DNA from: Thysanoteuthis rhombus
Taxonomy: Eukaryota; Mollusca; Cephalopoda; Oegopsida; Thysanoteuthidae
DNA: 64,000 nucleotides
Direction: 5' to 3'
NCBI GenBank assembly: GCA_963457665.1
Contig: OY735225.1
Coordinates: forward strand, 2,859,586-2,923,585
The notes beneath the pieces were generated by a model. That model was not told where the DNA came from. It saw only the letters and a list, made by a program, of their open reading frames with translations, and searched no databases. This document shows positions 46,136 to 58,398 of the stretch, in pieces. Numbering within the stretch: the first letter of the stretch is position 1; every line of letters begins with the position of its first letter. Both the position numbers and the translations under genes were made by a program.

Positions 46136-46340
46136 CTGAGAAAAAAAAAAAGTTCCCCTTTTTACATCACTATTACAATAACTCCATATTTAGGTGTAAA
46201 CAAACTTGAAACAGTTCAGGGATTTTCAGGGAAGTCAAATTTCAATCAATTAGATCTGAGCTGATTAACCTCGTTATAAGTTGAATAATTTTGTAAAATG
46301 TATAAAATGTTTCAAATAGATATAAGATGTTCAGTGTAAA

Positions 46341-46680
46341 AAGGGTAATCAATGAAAAAATTACTACTCTCACATTTTTTGATAACTAAAAAAGTTTGAA
46401 TTTTCAAAAAAAAACAGATGATGCTGCTGGAAGCAGACTAAGATTGTAAATTGGAACCCCAACTAAAAACCTATTTTGGAGAGGAATTCTAAAGAAATAA
46501 GAAATAGAAAAAAAATTTGTTTAAAAAAGAAAAAAAAATCAATTTTTTTAGAAATAAGTAAATATTTTAATTTTCAGTCACCTAACGCCATTTGTGTGGC
46601 ACGTACAAGTGATACGTACATAGCCAGCCAGACTTATTTTAAAACTGAAGAAACCTATGTTGACAGTTTTGGTTGACCGT
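46341..46680 (-). repeat. R1 dispersed repeat
   Basis: Reverse copy: gggtaatcaatgaaaaaatt, aactaaaaacctattttgga, agccagccagacttatttta-aaactgaagaaacctatgtt, gacagttttggttgaccgt. Confidence 0.6.
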
Positions 46681-46907
46681 GCTTCAACCACTAAAGAAGT
46701 GCCAAAATCAGTCTCAAATACCAAAGTATAATCAATTTAATGTTTCGATTTCTTGAAAGCAGTTGTGCATAATCTTAAATCTTAATATTTCAATATCTAC
46801 AGTGTAAAAATTCAGTTTCATTTTTTTTAATTTTGAACATTTCTTGGAGATGGTGACTAATTGTATGATCAACACAACTGACCTCACAAACAATGAGCAA
46901 GGTGCCA

Positions 46908-46908
46908 T

Positions 46909-46973
<65 letters not shown>
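46908..46973. repeat. (CA)n(TA)n microsatellite
   Basis: About 10 CA units followed by about 23 TA units. Confidence 0.95.
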
Positions 46974-46975
<2 letters not shown>

Positions 46976-47029
46976 GTGTACTTTAGAGAGTGAGACAGAC
47001 TCGGGAGTGAAGTTTTTGGTGGTAAGGTT

Positions 47030-47095
47030 TATTAATCCTTATATGTCAATAGTCCATACATGTTTCAGGATTTCTCCCATCATCAGTGGTGTGCG
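47030..47095 (-). other. Hammerhead-like motif between microsatellites
   Basis: - strand: cactgatgatgggagaaatc-ctgaaacatgtatgg. CUGAUGA and GAAAC flank a short stem (GGGA/UCCU); the following AUGU pairs with ACAU about 11 nt later. Cleavage triplet and stem I are imperfect. Confidence 0.35.
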
Positions 47096-47163
47096 TTGTG
47101 TGAGTGTGAATTAAAATGTACCATGTGGAACCAGAGTCCACTGCCAGGGGCTATGCATTGTGG

Positions 47164-47172
47164 GTATATATA

Positions 47173-47251
<79 letters not shown>

Positions 47252-47262
47252 CACACATACAC
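47164..47262. repeat. Compound (TC)n(TA)n(TATG)n(CA)n microsatellite
   Basis: ctctctctctct, then TA run, then (tatg)7, then cacacatacaca. ORFs here are repeat artefacts. Confidence 0.95.
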
Positions 47263-47744
47263 AGGAAAACCTTGGATAGTGAGAACTGCTGTACAAATTA
47301 ATGTGTCAAAGTATAAGCTCAAAAAAAAAAAAAAAAATGCTCATTAAATTATGATTAGACCTCGAGCAGTACGGTCTTGAATAGTATAGGATTATTTTTT
47401 AACAAAATAACCGCACTAATCAAGTACTAAAGATGTTCCTGACAGCGTACAAATGACCGTTTCTGGAAATAGATACACCTTATTTTGTTCTCAAATTTGT
47501 ACTTCAAGGTATCAAGAATTTTTTGCATCCTGGAACGGCCATTTTGGTCACTTATGAAGCTGTAAAACTGAAAGGGATCAACATAGACACAGTGTTGGGA
47601 AACCGTTTGGATTAATACCAAGAAAATGTACGGCTTCAAGGAATAATGCCATAAGTTTTGAAAAAAAAAAAAAATTTTCTCCTTCCACTTTCCTTTCATC
47701 TATTCTTCTAAATAGATTTAGAGATATTTCGGGACAACTACCTC

Positions 47745-47880
47745 AACTCAAAAGAAACAAACTAAGGGACCAATTTAGCATAAACTTATATTGAAAATTG
47801 AGCCCCAAACTAAAACTTCATTTTGGAGAAGAATTTTAAAAAAATGAATGAAATAAAATAAAATACCTTTTCAAAATCAG
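47745..47880 (-). repeat. R1 fragment
   Basis: agaaacaaactaagggacca-atttagcataaacttatatt, then ccccaaactaaaacttcatt-ttgga; reverse orientation, ends missing. Confidence 0.5.
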
Positions 47881-48424
47881 AAACTGCTTATAAAGTGCAA
47901 TAACATTGATTTTTGATGCCACCTTTTGAAAATTAAACATGAAGTCATCTACATAAGTTTTTTATTCAAACCTTAAAAAGGGAGGACAAATTATTTGTTC
48001 TTACATGACATTTAGTCATGAGACTTTATGTCCGATCACCCTTTGAAACAGCTTTATGACTTGAAAATTTAAAAATCAGAATACTTAAATCATCAAAAAC
48101 AAATTACCAAATGAAATATCTTTACGTTCCTTAGTTCTGATCTATACATGAATAACCTGGTCATTTCAGACGGGTATACGCTAGTATATAAATAAGCACA
48201 CGTATGTAAACACATATCCATTGGCTTATATTAACTCGTCTTCATGTACCAAGTACAGCAGCATTCAAGCATGTAGACATTTACCCTCAGAAACCCAGTC
48301 CCATCCACTTATACTCAGGTTTCTTGATTTTGGCAGAGAGTACAGAAGGGGTAGAATGAAATGGATGGTAGGTATGAATAACAGAAAAGCCATGAAAGAG
48401 ATGGAAAAGAAAGAAAAGAAAATG

Positions 48425-48898
48425 GGTCTGGTTAATCACTCAATAAAAATTGTCAAGTGACCAACATCTTTCGGCAGCATGCCATGCTGGGGGTGATCAA
48501 TTGAAAGAATTAAAAAGAGGGTTATCATTGGATAAGTTATCTCTCTTGCATTTTGTTGGGTAGTGGATACTAGAAAAGTCTAGATTTTCAAAAAAAAAAT
48601 AAAATAAAATAAATAAATAAAATAAATGAATAAATAAATAGATATATGAATAAATAAATGAATGAAATAAGCATGAATGCTGCTGGACACAAACCAAGGG
48701 ATCAATTTAGTATAAACTCACATTACAAATTAATTGCCCCCCCCCCATACGACGAGGAATTTAAAAAAACATTTTTTTCTAGACGTAATAAGGGCGTATA
48801 TGTTCAAATTTTCAGCCCAGTTGCTACATTGATGTAGCCTGTAAATATACATACATACACACATATATACACATATGCATATATGTATATACATATAC

Positions 48899-48930
<32 letters not shown>

Positions 48931-48988
48931 AGCCAGCCAGACCAACCTGAAGAAACTCGTGTTGACAGTTTTGGTTGACAGTTTCTGA
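48425..48988 (-). repeat. R1 dispersed repeat, enlarged by microsatellites
   Basis: Complete reverse copy from tctggttaatcactcaataa-aaattgtcaagtgaccaaca to gaagaaactcgtgttgacag-ttttggttgacagtttctg. It has an (AAAT)n expansion (48592-48670) and a (TA)/(CA) tract (48845-48931) inside. Confidence 0.7.
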
Positions 48989-49149
48989 AAAAACGATGAG
49001 AGTCAAGTTCAGAGAAATCAGTTTGCCTGCATTCGTTGAAAGATGAGGCTTGAAAGATCCTGTCATATCCAGCAGCTTTCATGGAAAGTAGACAGCCAGA
49101 AGGATTCAAAAGATCAATACACCATCTATATAAAGTTACACTGTGCCAT

Positions 49150-49495
49150 TTACAGGTTTTCCATTCACAGTTTAGATAATTTGTGCTTCAGTCATGAATA
49201 ATTTAATGGGAATATTTGGGGGGAGTTTTGTGGAGTACCCAGGAAAAACCCGCATCGTGGCAAATATGCTGCACAGCTTGAATAAAACTGTAAAAAGTTT
49301 TATCAATCATGAATGCACAAATATCTACGATGTAGGAACTACCACGGGCTTTCGACAAAAACTGAAGGGTGTCAATAAAAATGTCTGGAACATGTAGTCT
49401 ATTAATTTCATCATAATAATCTATGTGTTATCAAAAAGAAAGGTACTTTGTAGAAAATTATCAACTAAAAATCATTTATGTAGAAAATATAAACC
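49150..49495 (+). repeat. R8 repeat, copy 2
   Basis: tttagataatttgtgcttca, aataatttaatgggaatatt, gtaaaaagttttatcaatca, aactaccacgggctttcgac, gtagaaaattatcaactaaa-aatcatttatgtagaaaat. The short ORF inside is not conserved in copy 1. Confidence 0.6.
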
Positions 49496-49573
49496 CGGAG
49501 AAAATAATGATGGAAAATGGATTCACTGATTCACACCGCCTGACTCACCAACCCCTGCAAATGGCAAGTGATT

Positions 49574-49578
49574 ATATA

Positions 49579-49643
<65 letters not shown>

Positions 49644-49652
49644 ATATATATA
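49574..49652. repeat. (TA)n microsatellite with tt interruptions
   Basis: Three TA runs separated by att steps. Confidence 0.95.
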
Positions 49653-50644
49653 TGCATACAGAGGAAAATTACATAAACAGATATAAAGGGAAATGACAAA
49701 TGACATTTTGGAAAAAAAAGATTTTCTAATATATTAAGTGTTCAAAGCTAAAAAGCTTTGAATATATATATATATATATTACACTAGCATATATCTGTGA
49801 AAAAAAATGATGGTATTATCTATGTATTGATCGGCTCTAAGAGCTTATAGCTATTTTAAAAGAGAATTTATTTTTAATAATTCAATTATCCTAATTTTTA
49901 ATTTTTTTCAAGTTTCAACTCAAGCTGTTTTAATGTATGATCAAACAAAGTCGTAAGAGTTTCTATGATGTAATCTTCATTGCTTGGTCACATTCTTTAA
50001 TTGTTTCATTAACTATGTTATTCCATTTCACATGGACCAATCTATCATGAGTTTTCAGTTATAATAGAAATCATTATGAAACGTTATCCTCCAATTCATA
50101 CTGTTGCATGATCATATCACACAGCATGAGATTAGATACAAAAATATTTTAATGATATCAAAAAAATGTCAAAATTGGCTAAGAAAAAAAAGAAGGGTAG
50201 GAATAAATACACATTACAGGTCCTCTATGGTCTTCATTTCAAACATGAATCCCCATAAATTCGAAGAAAAATATGTATTAAATGTATAAATGAAGTCTCC
50301 AACTACTACAGACCATATTCTTCTGTGCCTGTAATAATCATGAAGACATTTTTGTTTGTTATTAAGGGCACAGCGCTATCATGTGTTCCCAATAGATAGA
50401 TGGTGAAAATCCAATATGATTCAATGACCACTAAATCATATACTATGACTTTCATTTGACAGCTAGACATACTGATCAATTATCTTAGTAATAACAATAA
50501 TTTTCATAACCTGTAAATAACATTAGGCCAAGATCAACATGTCTGATGAGATATTTACACAGCACATCCTTATAATGTTATGATAGTAGAATATTGTCTT
50601 AAGCCAAACATACAATCTGTCAACTGTAGCAGCTGTTGTATTGA
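49653..50644. other. Clavesin 17.5-kb intron, unremarkable stretch
   Basis: AT-rich, one short (TA)n at 49764-49780; no repeat family or exon recognised. Confidence 0.45.
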
Positions 50645-50735
50645 AAATATACATACATAGCCAACAAGCTAGACCCACTTGTAAACTGGAGAAACCTATG
50701 TTGACAGTTTGGGCTGACGGTTTCTAATTAAAACT
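50645..50735 (-). repeat. R1 terminal fragment
   Basis: agacccacttgtaaactgga-gaaacctatgttgacagttt, gggctgacggtttctaat. Confidence 0.5.
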
Positions 50736-50799
50736 GGAAGTTGTATAAGATTGAGGGTTGGGGTTTAGGCATTTTTTTTAACCTGATAACAAATGTTCT

Positions 50800-51045
50800 A
50801 AAATCACTGTGTGTCCATGGGTGTTCCTGGTCATAATTTTGGGGTGATAACCATGGAAATTTTCATGAGTATACCAATAGGCCCTATCTAAAAACTTTTT
50901 TTTTTTTCTTAAATGGGTTTTTTGGGTCTCTATGGTCATTTTGGACCAACAATGCCTTTATCTTGTAAAAAAAAGATTAAGGAGTTTAGATAATTAGTTC
51001 TGGTACACATGCAGGCTATGGTGATTCATTAATGCAAGGAACAGA
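50800..51045 (+). repeat. R7 repeat, copy 2
   Basis: ggtgataaccatggaaattt, tgggtctctatggtcatttt, ataattagttctggtacaca-tgcaggctatggtgattcat. Confidence 0.5.
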
Positions 51046-51232
51046 TATCTATTCTCTTTTTAAACTACCCAATCTTTCCCTTATGTTATTACTGAAGGTT
51101 TAACATTCAAATGTAGTTAGGAACAAGTACAATAATATAATAGATGGTTAGGATTTTGAAACTTGAAAAATTTCAAATTGCTAATTTTCTGAGAAATACA
51201 AGGTCAATTTTTCTAAAAATCTACGTCAGTGG

Positions 51233-51565
51233 TTTGGGGACTTAGAAAACTAGAGGACCCTTTCTGTAAAGGGATCATTCTGGCAGACCCCTAGTATTGG
51301 CATTTAGTTTTCTAGACAGTACAGAATGAACTACGGTAACAAGCAACTTTTGACCTTTAAATATCATATTTTTTCTGAATGGATTACATTTATTTGGATT
51401 TTTATTGGTCCGTACACAATTATTTTTTTCTATAACTGAGGGTTGGATGATGATTTTTCTCTACCACAAGATTTGCAATGTCAGGTACAGAGAGAACCTT
51501 CAAGGATTATTTGTCAGACACCCAGGGGTTTGCAGACACCAATTTTGAAACCAATGCGCTAATCA
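51233..51565. mobile_element. Possible hAT-like remnant
   Basis: The left edge cagtggtttggggacttaga and a right edge whose reverse begins cattggtttcaaaattggtg are weakly inverted, with internal gaccc(c)t blocks, as in hAT MITEs. No 8-bp duplication was found; treat as tentative. Confidence 0.3.
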
Positions 51566-52586
51566 GATAGTAATTTCATTCTGCTTCTTATATTTTAATG
51601 ATACTGGTGAATATCATAATGATTGAATCACTAATTAAATGAAAGCATAGATGACTATTAGTTATGTGGAGTGTGACTAAAAATAGACCTTTGATCAGTG
51701 TATCATATTCAAGCAGATCAAGTGAATAGAGATACGCAAAGGGTGGCACATGTGCCGGCGCCAATTTGCAAATTACACGCAGCCAGAATGAGGTCCATTT
51801 TCCCATTTTTTGTGACTATTAGAATATACATTACCAGATGGCATTCTTGGCTATGCTTGGACATTATATAAAGCTTCTATAACACCTAAATGATGTGGCT
51901 TTGTTACGTATATCTCTTAGGTTTTTTAGAAGTGTCCACACAACTCTTTTGGTAAGTCAATTGGTCAGCTAGACAGTTCCATTTATGTAAACAACAGAAA
52001 GAGGAAAAAAGAGAATATGTGACATCATTAAAAAAACATCTATTTTGATCAATTGATGACATATCAAGCATTTGTTTTTCTCAGTATAATCTGTTGATAA
52101 TAGCTGAAACAGTCTCCAAAAATGTTATATATACTCATTTAAAGTCCACTCATAAAATATAAATATTATATAATATAAATAACCAGACATTAAGACTCCA
52201 GAACAAACTATTAATACAAATTGTACTCTTTAATTTAATCTTGATAATTGTTTTTTTTGTTTTTTGATATACAGATTTTCAGGTGGACCAACCTCACTTC
52301 CCTCTTCCTGCTACAACTACCATGACTATTAATGCTACTACTACTACTATTTTATTTAGAATACCTTAGAAATCAGAAATCATAGATATGGACATAAGGA
52401 TGGGAGATACATTGTTGAAATTATGGTACTTGTCTATTTATCTTGCAATGTTGTATTATTTGTTAACGAGATAGACATAAATTTAAAATAAATTGTCGAC
52501 TATCGATAAATACTTATCAGATGAACATTGTAATTTTCTTAGTTCTCGGTCTGTAATCATGGACTCTTCCACTTAAAGGTAAAAAA

Positions 52587-52910
52587 GTTTGGTCTGGTTG
52601 GCTGGCTCCATATGTATGGAGCATTTACTCCATATAATGTCTTGAAGAAAAAAACGTTTTTTCTACCCCCCCCCCACCAAAGGATTTTAGTAGGAGTTCA
52701 ATTTGCAATGTAAGCTTCTGCTAAATTGATCCCTTAGTTTGAGTCATGCTTGTTTTGAAAATTCAGACTTTTAAGTGAACATTGGCAAACAAAAGGCTAG
52801 AGCAGTAACTTATTCATTGATCACCCCTTTTTTTCAATTTTTCAATTGATCACCCTCTTACCAGCAAAAGATGTTGGTAGTTTCTACTGAGTGACTAAAC
52901 AGACCAGCTA
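52587..52910 (+). repeat. R1 dispersed repeat
   Basis: tttggtctggttggctggct, aatttgcaatgtaagcttct-gctaaattgatcccttag, ctagagcagtaacttattca, agtttctactgagtgactaa-acagacc. Confidence 0.65.
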
Positions 52911-53027
52911 ATATTTTTTCGGTAAAGATTAACATTACTATGAATGTTCAATTGATATTTTTACTAATCATGTACAAATAATAATTTAGTATGAATATGC
53001 TACTGATCCCTGACATGTTAGAAAAAA

Positions 53028-53037
53028 AAAACAGAAA

Positions 53038-53070
<33 letters not shown>

Positions 53071-53090
53071 CCAAAAAACAAAAAACAAAC
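53028..53090. repeat. Poly-A-rich tract
   Basis: A run of 30 A plus flanking A-rich words, next to a SINE on its right; could be an old retroposon tail. Confidence 0.8.
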
Positions 53091-53124
53091 TTGCAGCTCT
53101 ACAAGATCAAATTGTTCGAGTAAC

Positions 53125-53395
53125 GCTGCTATAACAAATTTCCTTAGTTATTGGTGCCGTAACTCAATACAAGAGACGGAAAACCCTGTACTGTGTTGTT
53201 GGGACAACCATTTTCACTGGAGTCTCTGTCTCTTCGGTTCTCTTTATCCTACTCTTTATGCTGAGTGTTAACCAGAGAGCCATTGAGTACAAATGAGTAC
53301 GACTCGACCATGAACTGAACCCACGAGCTAGTGAACCGGATGCAAGCTCTATACCTCTGGGTCACTGCGATCGGTAGCAGACACATTTATTGACT
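53125..53395 (-). repeat. tRNA-derived SINE
   Basis: - strand head: gcagtgacccagaggtatag (A box) ... ctagctcgtgggttcagttc (B box), then about 180 bp of body. More GC-rich than its surroundings. Confidence 0.6.
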
Positions 53396-54261
53396 GCTAA
53401 ACATCAATAAGAAAAAAAAAAAGCTAAGAGAACAATGAATGTCAATCACAAAGATAATTAGCAATCAGAAACTGATTTTATTGAAAATTATTCGGTTTGG
53501 GAGGAGTTTCTATTGATTATTATTCAAGCAATATTTGGCTTGGAACCATTTTTGGATCTGGCGTGTTGTCGTGGAGGAGAGAAGACCTCAAACACTGGGG
53601 GTTGGCTTACAGATAATGGGGCTTTTGAAATTCAGTCAGCCAGTAAAGTTGAGTGCTTTCCAGTAATCTTAGATGAATCATTCTCCTGATACTGTCTGCA
53701 TGGGAGATCGAGCTGGATTTGGACTGACTGATGAATTCATCGACTGTCAGCCCATAAATTCACTAAATACAAACCCATTTTAGAAGTCCACTGGGATGTA
53801 TGAAAAATGAAGTAAATGAGATTTTCCAGGCTTATACAACCATAAACAATGACGTCATCATAGCATGAAACCTTTACAGAAACTACTTAGTATCCAACGA
53901 TTGAACAAGAAAGACATGTAGGTGAAGTGATCATGCTAATTTTGTGATTTTTATCTCTCCTCGGATAAATGACTAATGAGACAAATGTATCCCATCATAA
54001 TTTTGGTTCTTCAAAATTTGGAAAATTTTTTTATCTATTAAACAAATAGTTATTTTTTAACCATCAAATAAAGGTCGACACTTTTTGGCTTTTTCTTAAC
54101 CTTTAAAAAATGTGGGTTTATCCAGATTAACAAAAATGATTTGTAAAAATTTAATCAATTATCAATTGTAATTTATAATCAATACTGTTGGGAAAGAAAT
54201 AATAATAAAAAAAACTCAACAACAAATACAAGTGAGAAATTTTTTCGAACACAATGAAATA

Positions 54262-54670
54262 AGTCTGGTTAGTCAATCATTAGAAACTGTCATGAGACCA
54301 ATGTCTTTTGGTAAGATGCCATGTTGGGGATGATCAATCAAAAAATTGGAAAAAGGGTTGATTAATAAATGACTTCTATTGGCTTTTGTTAGATTACTAA
54401 AGAGTTTGAATAAAAAACAAAAAAAACATGAACACTGCCAGATATGAACTTAGTAACCAAATTAGCATAAACCTACATAGTAAATTTGAACCCTCTACAA
54501 AAAAACCTATTTTGAGGGTGAATTTTCAGAGATCAAAAAAAATGTCTTTTGTAGACATAATAAGGGGCAAATGCTCAGTTCGTGTGTCCTGTATGCATGA
54601 CACATAGCCAGCTAGAATTGCTTAAAAACTGAAGAAATCTATGTTGACAGTTTTCGTTGACATTTTCTGA
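54262..54670 (-). repeat. R1 dispersed repeat
   Basis: agtctggttagtcaatcatt-agaaactgtcatgagaccaa at one end and tcttttggtaagatgccatg, agtaaccaaattagcataaa, gaagaaatctatgttgacag-ttttcgttgacattttctga at the other. Both ends clear, so useful for defining the element. Confidence 0.7.
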
Positions 54671-54805
54671 AATATACTGGAATTTTTTTGGAAATTGCTA
54701 GATCAGTTGAAGAAAAATATACAAATAAATATTCAAGAGTTGTTTTGTTGTCACCAGAAAGTTCGTATTGATCTATTTATTCTATGGCTTTGAAGAAAAA
54801 TAATG

Positions 54806-55185
54806 TTAGAAACAATCAATCAAAACTGTCAACATAATTTTCTTCGGTAATTAAATCAGTCTGTCTATATATGCATTGCATGTACAGGCCACATTAATGG
54901 AGCTAACGGATGGAAAATTCAAACATTTACTCCTTGTTATGCTTACAAAAAACATTTTTCTTTATTTTTACCCCCCCCCCCAAATTAAGTTTTTAGTCGA
55001 TGATTCTATTTGCAATGAAAGTTTATGCTTGAGTAGTCCCTTAGTTTGAGTACAGCCCCCCAAAAAGTTGAAAGAAACAACTCATTCATAGATCACCCCT
55101 TTTTCCATTGATCACTGCAGACATGGCATGCTGCCAAAAGATGTTGATCACATGGCAGTTTTTATTGGGTGACCAACCAGACCTT
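54806..55185 (+). repeat. R1 dispersed repeat
   Basis: tagaaacaatcaatcaaaac-tgtcaacataattttcttcg, catgtacaggccacattaat, ggcatgctgccaaaagatgt-tgatcacatggcagttttta, gggtgaccaaccagacct. Confidence 0.7.
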
Positions 55186-55545
55186 TCTCTGCTTTTGTAT
55201 TGAGAGCAATTTTTCCAGTCATTTGAAATCAACAATCATAATTTTACGAGATGCATTAAAAATGTTCTCACTTTCGGAAATTCTTGGCCATTTTTCAAGT
55301 ATAAAGGCCAAGTTTCTCATTACCCTAGGAATTGCCTAAATCTCAGCCAATTAGGGGCCCCTAATTTTGGCCAACTCTCAACTATTTGACTAATCTTCTA
55401 TCCAAGACAAAACTTCCTGTCCATTTCTTAACGGCATCTTTCATTTATGGCATATTTGTCACAATTCAGAACAAAATTTTTTTTAACAGATTATTACACA
55501 TGAAATATTTCTCTTTACATTATCCTTACAATGATTTTAGCAATC

Positions 55546-55571
55546 TGTGTGTGTGTGTGTGTGTGTGTGTG
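55546..55571. repeat. (GT)n microsatellite
   Basis: About 13 GT units. Confidence 0.95.
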
Positions 55572-55745
55572 CACTAAGACAACTCGACAACTGGCCACTG
55601 GACAAAGTTGATATCCACCAGATATGTTGGTCTCTACGTCAGATATTGCAATGTTAAGTTTGAAGTTGTTTAGGTGACCAGTATGAGGGTATGTGTGCTC
55701 AATTTACAATAAAAATCCACACTAAAATGAATATATTTTGTGGGA

Positions 55746-55748
<3 letters not shown>

Positions 55749-55817
<69 letters not shown>
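55749..55817. repeat. (GA)n microsatellite
   Basis: About 34 GA units, uninterrupted. Confidence 0.95.
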
Positions 55818-55819
<2 letters not shown>

Positions 55820-56430
55820 CAGTTTTTCGGACAAATTTTTCTATAGAATGACATTGAATTAAATGATAATCAGATGACAGAACAGCATTTTTTGAAAATT
55901 CTGTTTACTATTAATGATATTTCTGTTTTGATTTTTCCTATTTACAACATCACACATAAAGAATAGCATCTCATTATATCAAATCTAAACCTCCTGAAGC
56001 TTTTCATGAAACATGACATAACTTTTGAACGGGCATGCCCTAAAATGAAATAATGTTAAAAATGAAAGATTTACTAATGTACTTGCTTTTTTGTATATTT
56101 AATGTAAATACAAATATGATTCTTTATAATTGGAGGTTTTTGAACCCTTAGTAGCAATGGCGTAGGCACAAGAAGCTAGACTAATTTTCAAGAGCTATTT
56201 CAAATTAGAACATAATGCTGCTCAATCTGATGATAACATCAACAAAACATTTTGAGTGAAGTCTACTACAATGTGAACAATTTAGCATTGGTTTGATAGT
56301 ATCATGTCTAGAAATATGGATAACAAAAATAAATCTAGAGACAGGCCTAAACATGTTGTTGATGATCAGTTAACAACAACAGTGGCCAACAACCTGTGAA
56401 CAATGGTTTGCAGAGGATGAACATCAAATT

Positions 56431-58398
56431 TTGCAATCATTAGATATTTGCTTTTACGAAATACATCAACCAACAAGTAACCCTTCAAACATTGAAGATT
56501 CACTCTTGTAAAAGACATTGACCAAACAGTAACCCTTCAATCATAAAAGATTCACTCTTGTAAAAGACATCGACCAAACAGTAACCCTTCAATCATTAAA
56601 GATTCACTCTTGTAAAAGACATCGACCAAACAGTAACCCTTCAATCATTAAAGATTCACTCTTGTAAAAGACATTGACCAAACAGTAACCCTTCAATCAT
56701 TAAAGAGTCACTCTTGTAAAAGACATTGACCAAACAGTAACCCTTCAATCATTAAAGATTCACTCTTGTAAAAGACATTGACCAAACAGTAACCCTTCAA
56801 TCATTAAAGATTCACTCTTGTAAAAGACATTGACCAAACAGTAACCCTTCAATCATTAAAGATTCACTCTTGTAAAAGACATTGACCAAACAGTAACCCT
56901 TCAATCATTAAAGATTCACTCTTGTAAAAGACATTGACCAAACAGTAACCCTTCAATCATTAAAGATTCACTCTTGTAAAAGACATTGACCAAACAGTAA
57001 CCCTTCAATCATTAAAGATTCACTCTTGTAAAAGACATTGACCAAACAGTAACCCTTCAATCATTAAAGAGTCACTCTTGTAAAAGACATTGACCAAACA
57101 GTAACCCTTCAATCATTAAAGATTCACTCTTGTAAAAGACATTGACCAAACAGTAACCCTTCAATCATTAAAGATTCACTCTTGTAAAAGACATTGACCA
57201 AACAGTAACCCTTCAATCATTAAAGAGTCACTCTTGTAAAAGACATTGACCAAACAGTAACCCTTCAATCATTAAAGAGTCACTCTTGTAAAAGACATTG
57301 ACCAAACAGTAACCCTTCAATCATTAAAGATTCACTCTTGTAAAAGACATTGACCAAACAGTAACCCTTCAATCATTAAAGATTCACTCTTGTAAAAGAC
57401 ATTGACCAAACAGTAACCCTTCAATCATTAAAGAGTCACTCTTGTAAAAGACATTGACCAAACAGTAACCCTTCAATCATTAAAGAGTCACTCTTGTAAA
57501 AGACATTGACCAAACAGTAACCCTTCAATCATTAAAGATTCACTCTTGTAAAAGACATTGACCAAACAGTAACCCTTCAATCATTAAAGATTCACTCTTG
57601 TAAAAGACATTGACCAAACAGTAACCCTTCAATCATTAAAGATTCACTCTTGTAAAAGACATTGACCAAACAGTAACCCTTCAATCATTAAAGAGTCACT
57701 CTTGTAAAAGACATTGACCAAACAGTAACCCTTCAATCATTAAAGATTCACTCTTGTAAAAGACATTGACCAAACAGTAACCCTTCAATCATTAAAGATT
57801 CACTCTTGTAAAAGACATTGACCAAACAGTAACCCTTCAATCATTAAAGATTCACTCTTGTAAAAGACATTGACCAAACAGTAACCCTTCAATCATTAAA
57901 GATTCACTCTTGTAAAAGACATTGACCAAACAGTAACCCTTCAATCATTAAAGATTCACTCTTGTAAAAGACATTGACCAAACAGTAACCCTTCAATCAT
58001 TAAAGATTCACTCTTGTAAAAGACATTGACCAAACAGTAACCCTTCAATCATTAAAGATTCACTCTTGTAAAAGACATTGACCAAACAGTAACCCTTCAA
58101 TCATTAAAGATTCACTCTTGTAAAAGACATTGACCAAACAGTAACCCTTCAATCATTAAAGAGTCACTCTTGTAAAAGACATTGACCAAACAGTAACCCT
58201 TCAATCATTAAAGATTCACTCTTGTAAAAGACATTGACCAAACAGTAACCCTTCAATCATTAAAGATTCACTCTTGTAAAAGACATTGACCAAACAGTAA
58301 CCCTTCAATCATTAAAGATTCACTTTTGTAAAAGACATCGACCAACAAGTAACCCTTCAACCATTAAAGATTTGCCTTTACAAAAGACATCATCTTAC
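56431..58398. repeat. 52-bp minisatellite, about 37 copies, in the clavesin intron
   Basis: The period is exactly 52 bp: line patterns recur at 780-bp (15x52) offsets. The unit contains gtaacccttcaatcattaa, then a-gattcactcttgtaaaag and acattgaccaaaca. The middle copies are nearly identical apart from a T/G variant (agattc versus agagtc); copies at both edges are more diverged (catcaaccaacaagt; cactttt). The array runs into the 3' end of the clavesin exon on the right, where the same 19-bp word (one mismatch) is exonic sequence. See findings. Confidence 0.95.

Larger units (their letters stand above)
55186..56430. other. Clavesin 17.5-kb intron, before the minisatellite
   Basis: Besides the GT and GA microsatellites nothing was recognised; the last 30 bp (ttgcaatcattagatatttg) is a diverged first minisatellite unit. 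Confidence 0.45.

Noticed and set aside
47060-47347. Overlapping ORFs across 47060-47347
   Set aside because: Translations are mainly microsatellite-derived (YIYIYI, CMYVCMYV).
56431-58398. CRISPR-like array
   Set aside because: The unit is a gapless 52-bp tandem with no unique spacers, in an animal intron.
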